NCBI GenBank assembly: GCA_947305255.1
Contig: CAMZDE010000018.1
Location: 1 to 17,180, forward strand
DNA length: 17,180 nt
Source: an uncultured Alphaproteobacteria bacterium
GTDB taxonomy: Bacteria; Pseudomonadota; Alphaproteobacteria; Rs-D84
Reading direction: 5' to 3'
In this document: positions 7,243 through 12,297 of the stretch, piece after piece
How positions within the stretch are numbered: position 1 is the first letter of the stretch
Layout: every line of letters starts with the position of its first letter
The notes under the pieces: model-generated
Database searches by the model: none
Seen by the model: the letters and a program-made list of their open reading frames with translations, nothing else
Told to the model about the DNA's origin: nothing
Made by a program: the position numbers and the translations under genes

Positions 7243-7259
7243 TCCAAAACACAACCCAA

Positions 7260-7350
7260 GGAGACGTCGCATAGTTGGTCTAGTGCGCCACATTGGAAAT
7301 GTGGTATACTCGCAAGGGTATCAAGGGTTCGAATCCCTTCGTCTCCGCCA
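7260..7350 (+). tRNA. tRNA-Ser (GGA)
   Basis: The acceptor stem is GGAGACG (7260-7266) with CGTCTCC. The anticodon arm is CCACA-TTGGAAA-TGTGG, which gives anticodon GGA. A long variable arm (TATACTCGCAAGGGTATC) marks a class II tRNA. The T arm is AAGGG-TTCGAAT-CCCTT, the discriminator is G and CCA is encoded at 7348-7350. It reads UCC and UCU codons. It is downstream of rpoZ on the same strand. Its last 19 bases recur at 7506-7524. Confidence 0.96.
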
Positions 7351-7358
7351 CAAAAATT

Positions 7359-7385
7359 AAACGCCCGTTCGGGCGTTTTATTTTT
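7359..7385 (+). terminator. Terminator after tRNA-Ser
   Basis: AAACGCCC and GGGCGTTT form a perfect 8-bp stem with a GTTC loop, followed by ATTTTT. It ends the rpoZ-tRNA transcript before the repeated tRNA fragment begins. Confidence 0.9.
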
Positions 7386-7390
7386 GTGTT

Positions 7391-7416
7391 GCGGGTCGTG
7401 GGATTCGAACCCGTGG
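7391..7416 (-). other. Isolated tRNA T-arm/acceptor-like fragment, minus strand
   Basis: Read on the minus strand this is CCAC-GGGTTCGAATCCC-ACGACCCGC, like a T loop followed by an acceptor 3' strand, but then ACAC rather than CCA. Only the central GGG/CCC pairs of the T stem form, and there is no matching D or anticodon arm nearby. It is best read as a tRNA 3'-end fossil or a T-arm-like element, not a gene. Confidence 0.35.
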
Positions 7417-7419
7417 TTT

Positions 7420-7524
7420 AAGGGTTCGAACCGCAGCCGAAAGGCAGACGTTAGTATGCCGGTGAGCGTAAGCGAATGAGGCAAGGTGGTGAAGCAAAGC
7501 GTAACAATCCCTTCGTCTCCGCCA
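7420..7524 (+). repeat. Second copy of the tRNA-Ser 3' end, interrupted by 75 bases
   Basis: AAGGGTTCGAA at 7420-7430 equals tRNA positions 7323-7333, and AATCCCTTCGTCTCCGCCA at 7506-7524 equals 7332-7350. Together they rebuild the T arm and acceptor 3' end of tRNA-Ser, split exactly in the T loop by bases 7431-7505, with the dinucleotide AA present on both sides of the split. The 19-base part is an exact direct repeat including the encoded CCA. This is what an attachment-site duplication at a tRNA 3' end looks like. The insert looks richer in G and C than its surroundings and contains hairpins with GAAA and GTAA loops. No integrase is present in the window. Confidence 0.75.
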
Positions 7525-7713
7525 GTATTCTGGGACATACGGTATCCCTAGCAAGAATCCCACAGTTCTGTGGGATTTTTCATGCATTGACTCTGGTATA
7601 GCCACCAAAAGCCACATTTTTAGGCCCAAAAACACCCATTTCTATACAATGCCAGTTTTTCCATAGTCACAGGTCTGAAAAGAACAAAAAAACACTGCCT
7701 TTATGACAGTGTT
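7525..7713. other. Non-coding stretch between the repeated tRNA end and the ASCH gene
   Basis: This stretch holds the two terminators listed separately (7556-7580 and 7684-7714) and otherwise no credible gene or RNA. With 7351-7524 it makes a 363-base region free of protein genes. A TTGACT at 7585-7590 is followed by TATA only four bases later, so it is not a promoter. Confidence 0.5.
7556..7580 (+). terminator. Strong hairpin terminator beyond the repeated tRNA end
   Basis: AATCCCACAG and CTGTGGGATT form a 10-bp inverted repeat around TT (8-9 pairs can form), followed by TTT. It lies 32 bases after the repeated CCA at 7524, as if the repeat once ended, or still ends, a transcript. Confidence 0.85.
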
Positions 7714-7714
7714 T
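7684..7714 (-). terminator. Terminator of the ASCH gene
   Basis: On the minus strand AAACACTG and CAGTGTTT form an 8-bp stem with a nine-base loop that runs into a T stretch. The hairpin begins at the last base of the ASCH stop codon. Confidence 0.85.
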
Positions 7715-8058
7715 CAATGTATAATCACAAAATTATTTAACTCTAATAAATCAGTTACTTTGAAATCGGGGTTTTCTTTCAGAAAAAAATCTAAATGAAT
7801 TTTTTTCCAATAGTCTAAAGACAAATCACCTTCACCTTCTATTTTTGCCCACTGCTCATCAATGTCACAAAATCGACGCACACAAACACCTGTGATTTTG
7901 ATTTTTATTTCTTGATGTTGTGAATTATAAATTATATTTATATCGCCAACTTTTGACATTTTGTCATCGCCGTCATAAAGGCAACAGGTTCCATGTTTGC
8001 GGTCTGACGCAACTAAATCGAACAATTTATCGTTATCAAAAGTCCATTTGTCTATCAT
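7714..8058 (-). CDS. ASCH-domain protein (114 aa)
   Basis: ASCH domains have a PUA-like fold associated with RNA or nucleoside binding. Characterised bacterial members such as E. coli YqfB hydrolyse N4-acetylcytidine. Family hallmarks are W-x-F at 5-7, the K-H-G-T-C-C-L-Y block (21-28) where the family usually has K-K-T-A-T-A-S-L, K-V-G-D at 36-39, and E-G-E-G-D (74-78) followed by L-D-Y-W-K-K-I-H (81-88). I start at the ATG at 8058, 23 bases after the upstream stop. The longer in-frame ATG at 8145 would overlap that gene by 64 bases and adds no family sequence. The domain is somewhat short at its N-terminus. It is the second gene of a minus-strand pair and ends in a strong terminator. The substrate is unknown. 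Confidence 0.82.
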   Translation of the reverse strand: MIDKWTFDNDKLFDLVASDRKHGTCCLYDGDDKMSKVGDINIIYNSQHQEIKIKITGVCVRRFCDIDEQWAKIEGEGDLSLDYWKKIHLDFFLKENPDFKVTDLLELNNFVIIH

Positions 8059-8081
8059 GCTCAGACAAAATGCGAAAAGTG

Positions 8082-8657
8082 TTATTGTTCCCTTTGCAGA
8101 AAAGTGTCCAAATGCGCAAATACCGCCATACGGTATGAAGGCCAAGCGTCAGTACTTTGCAAATCTGGTTTGGGTTGTTTTTTCTTTAATGCCTCAATAG
8201 CGGGTCCGGGGTTATCAATCCGAGTACCATAGGCCGTCAGGTCATATAAGGCTTTGATATAATCGAATCTTATATCTTTGAAAGACCAATCTTCGTCATA
8301 TGTATTGAACGATATTGGGCAGTCACCGTTTGATACATCTAAACTATAAAAATACGGTTTGTATTTTTGGTGCAAGACCTCATATACAAGTTTATCATCT
8401 GCGGTTTCAACACGGACGTATGTCCGAGGATTCCAGCCATTAAAGCCACCTATTTTAATTTTATAATGTTCTTTATCCCGTTGTTCGTATATTTGAACTA
8501 GTTTTTGTATCAAAGCAAATGACAATGCGTATTTTTCAGCGACCAACATTTTTTGTCTTTTTTCATAGGCCTGTTGCGCTTCGATTTCTTTCTGTTTATC
8601 TGCTATTTTTTGTTGTTTTTTGTCATTGTATTTTTTGATTATTTTTTGAAGAAACAT
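8082..8657 (-). CDS. Hypothetical protein (191 aa) with N-terminal coiled coil
   Basis: No family recognised. Residues 1-40 are a highly charged helix rich in Lys, Gln and Glu, likely a coiled coil. Residues 60-150 look like mixed beta/alpha with many aromatics (for example G-G-F-N-G-W-N-P and Y-D-E-D-W-S-F). There is no signal peptide or membrane span. AAAGGA lies about a dozen bases before the ATG, slightly far but usable. It is the first gene of a two-gene minus-strand unit with the ASCH gene and is divergent from the Nudix gene across a 116-base AT-rich gap. Confidence 0.72.
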   Translation of the reverse strand: MFLQKIIKKYNDKKQQKIADKQKEIEAQQAYEKRQKMLVAEKYALSFALIQKLVQIYEQRDKEHYKIKIGGFNGWNPRTYVRVETADDKLVYEVLHQKYKPYFYSLDVSNGDCPISFNTYDEDWSFKDIRFDYIKALYDLTAYGTRIDNPGPAIEALKKKQPKPDLQSTDAWPSYRMAVFAHLDTFLQREQ

Positions 8658-8773
8658 AATAATATAATCCTTTTGTTATATTGACAACATACACATATTT
8701 TTTTGGAAAAGCAAAAAATTCTTTTAAAAACGTTTGTTTTATACTATTATCATCTATGTGACAGGGGAAAGTT

Positions 8774-9376
8774 ATGGAAAACTTAGATTTTTATGATGAA
8801 TATATGAATAAAATCGGGACAGAATCCCGAGACATTGTTCACCAAAGAGGGTTATGGCACAAAACAGTGCATTGTTGGTTGTATGACGACGATGGTAATG
8901 TATATTTTCAAATTCGTGCTGATTCTGGCAAATTATACACTACGGCGTCAGGGCATGTATTGTCTGGCGAAACTGTACGTGACGCATTTCAACGTGAAAT
9001 TCTTGAAGAAATAGGCGTCGATACAGATGTATCCAATGCCGTTGCTTTGGACATTGTGTATTGGCGCCAAGATAAACCTGCAAAACAATGGTATGATCGA
9101 GCTTTTGCACATGTATATATAAACAAAGTACCATTGAATTTTACGAATTTTCATTTTCAACCCAGTGAAGTTAGCGGGTTAATTCGTGTAGATGCACACG
9201 ATTGTTTGGATTTGTTGATGGATAAAAAAATACTAATCAACGCGACAAAGATTACAGAGTCTGGTTCTGTTGTTCAAGATATTACAAAGCAAGATTTCTT
9301 GACTGCGCCTGATGAAAAAGCGATTATAAAATATGGATACATTTTGCAGAGTGTTATTCAAATGTTAAATAAATAA
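8774..9376 (+). CDS. Nudix hydrolase (200 aa)
   Basis: Nudix enzymes cleave nucleoside diphosphates linked to another moiety using a metal-binding helix. The Nudix box is perfect: G60-x5-E66-x7-R74-E75-I-L-E78-E79-I-G81-V. The start (F-Y-D-E-Y-M-N-K-I-G-T-x-S-R-D, then H-K-T-V-H-C-W) is that of the isopentenyl-diphosphate-isomerase-like Nudix subgroup. The terminal 60 residues are an extension beyond the core fold. The ATG at 8774 has AGGGGAAA about six bases upstream. It is followed 22 bases later by the S66 peptidase and almost certainly shares its transcript. The substrate cannot be predicted. It is distinct from the Nudix protein at 11703. Confidence 0.88.
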   Translation: MENLDFYDEYMNKIGTESRDIVHQRGLWHKTVHCWLYDDDGNVYFQIRADSGKLYTTASGHVLSGETVRDAFQREILEEIGVDTDVSNAVALDIVYWRQDKPAKQWYDRAFAHVYINKVPLNFTNFHFQPSEVSGLIRVDAHDCLDLLMDKKILINATKITESGSVVQDITKQDFLTAPDEKAIIKYGYILQSVIQMLNK

Positions 9377-9398
9377 TTTAATATCAAAAGGGATTCGC

Positions 9399-10472
9399 AT
9401 GAAACAACTTATCAAACCAAACAGATTGAAAACAGGTGATTTGGTCGCCACTGTATCTTTGTCTTCCAGTATGGCCGGTAAAATACCTGGGCGTTATAAA
9501 TATGCTAAAAAACAATTCGAAGAAACGTTCGGGGTCAAAATTGTTGAAATGCCAAATTCTTTGAAAACAAAAGAATTATATGAAAATCCGCAATTGCGTC
9601 TGGACGATTTAATGACGGCAATCAAAGATCCGTCTATCAAGGCAATTCTGACAAATATCGGCGGCGATGATACTGTGCGTTTGCTGCGACATATGACAGA
9701 TGAACATTTTGAGATTATCAGAAATAATCCCAAAATATTCTTGGGTATGTCTGATACAACGGCAAATCATTTGATGTTCTTTCATGCCGGCGTATCCTCT
9801 TTTTACAGTGCCAGTTTGATGTTCGGATATGGCGAAAATTGCGGTATTCCAGAAATTATGATTGAAAACACTAAAAAGACTTTGTTTGATAATTCGCCGA
9901 TTGGGGTATTGCCACAATCTGATGAATACATAGTAGATAAGGTCTATTGGGACGACAAAAACGATGTGTTAAGAAAAAGAACAAAAACAGATGGATGGCA
10001 TTTTATCCAAGGGGAAAAACCAGTTCAAGGTCGCCTGATTGGTGGTTGTATGGAATTATTAGCCATGACAAACGGAACAAGAATATGGCCAACAATGGCC
10101 GATTGGAAAGGCGCGATTTTATTTGTTGAAGATAGCGAATTAAGAGCTATCCCAGAACAATTTGGTGATTTCTTGCACAATCTTGCGGCGATGGGCATCT
10201 TAGAAAATCTGAGCGGTATATTGTTTGGACGCCCAGGTGGTGAATTTTTGGCGAATGAACAATCAGAGCAAGCAAATTGGTTGGCCCAGTATCCAAAATT
10301 TGAAGAAAATCTCGTCAAAGTCTGTGCTGAATACGGCCGCGAAGATATGCCCATCGTTACGAATATGGACTTTGGTCACACTGTGCCGCAAATAATATTG
10401 CCGTATGGCGCGTTGACCGAAATAGACCCTGAAAACAAAACCGTATCTATACTGGAAAGCGCGGTGCTGTAA
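9399..10472 (+). CDS. S66-family serine peptidase (LD-carboxypeptidase / MccF-like)
   Basis: S66 enzymes either trim the L,D bond of murein tetrapeptides (LdcA) or, in the MccF branch, cut the amide bond of microcin C and related aminoacyl-nucleotide toxins. The catalytic triad is visible: Ser118 in G-M-S-D, Glu244 in L-F-V-E-D-S-E, and His327 in D-F-G-H-T. The G-R-L-I-G-G-C-M-E-L-L segment (211-221) and the length of 357 residues favour the MccF-like branch over the shorter LdcA (about 300). There is no signal peptide, so the enzyme is cytoplasmic. AAAGGGA lies upstream of the ATG. It is paired with a Nudix gene, so a joint role in removing nucleotide-linked compounds is possible but is inference. 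Confidence 0.87.
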   Translation: MKQLIKPNRLKTGDLVATVSLSSSMAGKIPGRYKYAKKQFEETFGVKIVEMPNSLKTKELYENPQLRLDDLMTAIKDPSIKAILTNIGGDDTVRLLRHMTDEHFEIIRNNPKIFLGMSDTTANHLMFFHAGVSSFYSASLMFGYGENCGIPEIMIENTKKTLFDNSPIGVLPQSDEYIVDKVYWDDKNDVLRKRTKTDGWHFIQGEKPVQGRLIGGCMELLAMTNGTRIWPTMADWKGAILFVEDSELRAIPEQFGDFLHNLAAMGILENLSGILFGRPGGEFLANEQSEQANWLAQYPKFEENLVKVCAEYGREDMPIVTNMDFGHTVPQIILPYGALTEIDPENKTVSILESAVL

Positions 10473-10497
10473 AACAGCCCGTGTCGTGCCAGAGATA

Positions 10498-10526
10498 TTG
10501 ACTTTTGAAATAAAATCTGGTATAAT
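10498..10526 (+). promoter_or_regulatory. Consensus sigma70 promoter of the trpS leader
   Basis: TTGACT (10498-10503) and TATAAT (10521-10526) are separated by exactly 17 bases. The expected start point, seven bases past the -10 box, is at or next to the A of the leader ATG at 10534. This is the best promoter in the window. Confidence 0.85.
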
Positions 10527-10533
10527 TGGTGGT

Positions 10534-10578
10534 ATGGAAACAAGATTGAATATTTATTCTTTCACTTGGTGGCTGTAA
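10534..10578 (+). CDS. Putative trpS leader peptide with tandem Trp codons
   Basis: Fourteen codons encode M-E-T-R-L-N-I-Y-S-F-T-W-W-L followed by TAA. Two adjacent TGG codons at 10567-10572 lie just before the stop, the usual place for regulatory codons in attenuator leaders. The ATG coincides with the predicted transcription start, so the leader would be translated without a 5' UTR. The leader of rhizobial trpE(G), trpL, is known to me as also 14 residues, Trp-rich and leaderless. The sequence GGCTG-TAAAC-CAGCC (10571-10585) forms a hairpin spanning the second Trp codon and the stop, with TGTATTTT after it. That would make only a weak terminator. No classical set of competing hairpins is obvious, so the mechanism is open. 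Confidence 0.6.
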   Translation: METRLNIYSFTWWL

Positions 10579-10593
10579 ACCAGCCTGTATTTT
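10571..10593 (+). promoter_or_regulatory. Hairpin overlapping the leader stop codon, possible attenuator
   Basis: GGCTG (10571-10575) pairs with CAGCC (10581-10585) over a loop that contains the leader stop codon, and TGTATTTT follows. A ribosome paused at the Trp codons would cover the left arm. The stem is short and the T run imperfect. The remaining 70 bases to trpS are AT-rich and show only the AAGGA ribosome binding site at 10651-10655. Confidence 0.4.
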
Positions 10594-10663
10594 GCATATT
10601 TATCATTACATTATAAATCACATTAAAAAATAGAAAAAACAAAGAAAACAAAGGATTTTTATT

Positions 10664-11659
10664 ATGGAAAAACAAGACAAAGTTATGCTGACCGGTGTGC
10701 GACCAAGTGGAAATATTACTTTGGGAAACTATCTGGGTGCTATCAAAAATTTTGTGACACGTCAAAATCTATACAAAAGTTATATTTTTGTGGCCGATTT
10801 ACACGCTATTACTTCGCCACGCAACCCAGACGAATTACGCGAAGCAGTCAATGATTGTATGGCAATGTATTTGGCGTGTGGTGTTAACCCAGAACAAACT
10901 ACTATATTCCGCCAAAGCGAAGTTTTAGAACATGGCGTTTTGGGATTCATTATGACTTTCCAGACCCATATGGGCGAATTATCCAGAATGACCCAGTTCA
11001 AATTGAAATCGCAAAATATGGGCAAAAACGGTATTGATACGGGTTTGTTTGTGTATCCGCCATTAATGGCTGCGGATATTTTATTATATAACACCGATAT
11101 GGTTCCGGTTGGTTTGGATCAACAACAACACGTTGAATTGACACGTGATTTGGCGCAACGTTTTAATAAACGATATGGCAACACATTTAACGAACCAGAT
11201 GTCTATATCGCGCCGGTTGGAAACAAGATTTTGAATCTGCAAAATCCAGCGGAAAAGATGAATAAATCAGATGGTCAAAATTTGGGGACTATCTTTTTGA
11301 TGGACGATTTGAAGTTGGTTCGTAAAAAAATAATGTCTGCGGTCACAGATTGCGAAGCGGTCGTTCGTTTTGATGAAGAAAACAAACCAGGGATTTCGAA
11401 TTTGATAAGCATATTATCTGCTATTACTGGCGAAAAAATTCCAGACATAGAAAAACGGTTTGCGGGACGCGGATATGGTGATTTCAAACGCGAAGTCGCA
11501 GATGTTGTTTGTGATTTATTAGATAAAATTCAGACAGATTACAAACGTTTCAAAAAACCGGAAGTATTAAACAAAATTTTAAGCGATGGCGCAACCAAGG
11601 CGCGTGTCGTTGCATCTGAAACATTAGAACGCGCAAAATTGGCGTTGGGATTAAAGTAA
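10664..11659 (+). CDS. trpS: Tryptophanyl-tRNA synthetase
   Basis: This enzyme charges tRNA-Trp with tryptophan at the expense of ATP in the cytoplasm. Class I signatures are present: the HIGH-like element in R-P-S-G-N-I-T-L-G-N-Y-L-G-A (about 13-26) and the KMSKS loop as K-M-N-K-S (198-202). Further TrpRS hallmarks are M-T-F-Q-T-H-M-G-E-L-S-R-M-T-Q-F (97-112) and V-G-L-D-Q-Q-Q-H-V-E-L-T-R-D (149-162). Length (331) is typical of bacterial TrpRS. AAGGA lies eight bases before the ATG. It is transcribed alone from the promoter at 10498 through a 130-base leader with a Trp-rich micro-ORF, and ends at a strong terminator. Control by tryptophan supply is likely but untested. Confidence 0.95.
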   Translation: MEKQDKVMLTGVRPSGNITLGNYLGAIKNFVTRQNLYKSYIFVADLHAITSPRNPDELREAVNDCMAMYLACGVNPEQTTIFRQSEVLEHGVLGFIMTFQTHMGELSRMTQFKLKSQNMGKNGIDTGLFVYPPLMAADILLYNTDMVPVGLDQQQHVELTRDLAQRFNKRYGNTFNEPDVYIAPVGNKILNLQNPAEKMNKSDGQNLGTIFLMDDLKLVRKKIMSAVTDCEAVVRFDEENKPGISNLISILSAITGEKIPDIEKRFAGRGYGDFKREVADVVCDLLDKIQTDYKRFKKPEVLNKILSDGATKARVVASETLERAKLALGLK

Positions 11660-11670
11660 AACACAAGAAA

Positions 11671-11697
11671 AAACCGCCCGTTTGGGCGGTTTTTTTG
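11671..11697. terminator. Bidirectional terminator between trpS and the Nudix gene
   Basis: AAACCGCCC and GGGCGGTTT form a perfect 9-bp stem with a GTTT loop. On the plus strand T residues follow. On the minus strand the stem is followed by TTTTC. It therefore serves trpS and the convergent Nudix gene that stops at 11703. Confidence 0.92.
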
Positions 11698-11702
11698 TTA
11701 AT

Positions 11703-12215
11703 CTATTTATAATTTTTCATCAAATCAAAATATGAATAAACCATTTTCAACCCCGGTAAAATAGACGGGACAAATGTTCCGTTGTCAATCATTTCTTGGA
11801 TTTCAGAATCGGTCGCCCATTTGACATCTTGGACTTCATCAGGTTGCAATTTCAAATCGGAAATATCAACATCTGATTGGACCAACCAAACATCAACAAA
11901 ATCGTTCGGACGTTTGAAAGTTCCAACCCACACAGATTTTTCTATGTCCAATGTTATACCTAATTCTTCGCGCGCTTCGCGGACACAACATTGCCAACTA
12001 TCTTCCCCCGTTTGTGCGGTTCCACCGGTTTGTCCCCACATATTCGGGAATTTTTTGGCCGACGGGACACGTTGTTGTAACAAAAACTGACCACGACTAT
12101 TTATAATCCAAACATGTGTAGATAATTTATTCAACCCCGCAGGAATTGGTTGTTTTTTGTCTGCCGCACCAACAATTTGACGGGCATTATTATATAAGTC
12201 TATGATTTCAGGCAT
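11703..12215 (-). CDS. Nudix hydrolase (170 aa)
   Basis: The Nudix box is perfect: G65-x5-E71-x7-R79-E80-A-R-E83-E84-L-G86-I. The preceding segment H-V-W-I-I-N-S-R-G-Q-F-L-L-Q-Q-R (34-49) and F-P-N-M-W-G-Q-T-G-G (56-65) again place it in the IPP-isomerase-like Nudix subgroup. I start at the ATG at 12215, which has AAGGGA seven bases upstream. A further in-frame start at 12278 has no ribosome binding site. It lies 82 bases downstream of the 495-codon gene on the same strand and may share its transcript. The substrate is unknown. The cellular role could be removal of damaged nucleotides or of toxic metabolites. Confidence 0.87.
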   Translation of the reverse strand: MPEIIDLYNNARQIVGAADKKQPIPAGLNKLSTHVWIINSRGQFLLQQRVPSAKKFPNMWGQTGGTAQTGEDSWQCCVREAREELGITLDIEKSVWVGTFKRPNDFVDVWLVQSDVDISDLKLQPDEVQDVKWATDSEIQEMIDNGTFVPSILPGLKMVYSYFDLMKNYK

Positions 12216-12297
12216 AGTGATTCCCTTTCGTTTAGCCGGAATATTACAATATTTTACCGCATTTTCAAGAAAAAACACTTAAACAAAAAATTGTTTT

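Noticed and set aside
7386..7524. A complete second tRNA or a two-piece tmRNA
   Set aside because: No D arm or anticodon arm can be assembled, and no tag-peptide reading frame is visible. Only 3'-end fragments are present.
7068..7635. Minus-strand open frames across rpoZ, tRNA-Ser and the repeat
   Set aside because: They run antisense to rpoZ, the tRNA and the tRNA-like repeats. Their peptides are translations of T-arm and acceptor sequence, a common source of spurious genes.
7620..7664. Minus-strand 14-codon ORF (M-E-K-L-A-L-Y-R-N-G-C-F-W-A) that resembles a leader peptide
   Set aside because: It has no promoter, no downstream gene on that strand and a single Trp codon. It is likely chance.
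8658..8773. Promoters in the gap between the divergent unknown gene and the Nudix gene
   Set aside because: TATACT at 8740-8745 is a plausible -10 for the plus strand, but no -35 at proper spacing is convincing. On the minus strand TTGTCA with TATTAT would start inside the gene and clash with the ribosome binding site.
12279..12297. AAACAA / TTGTTT palindrome after the 495-codon gene
   Set aside because: The stem is only A-T pairs and too weak to call as a terminator.
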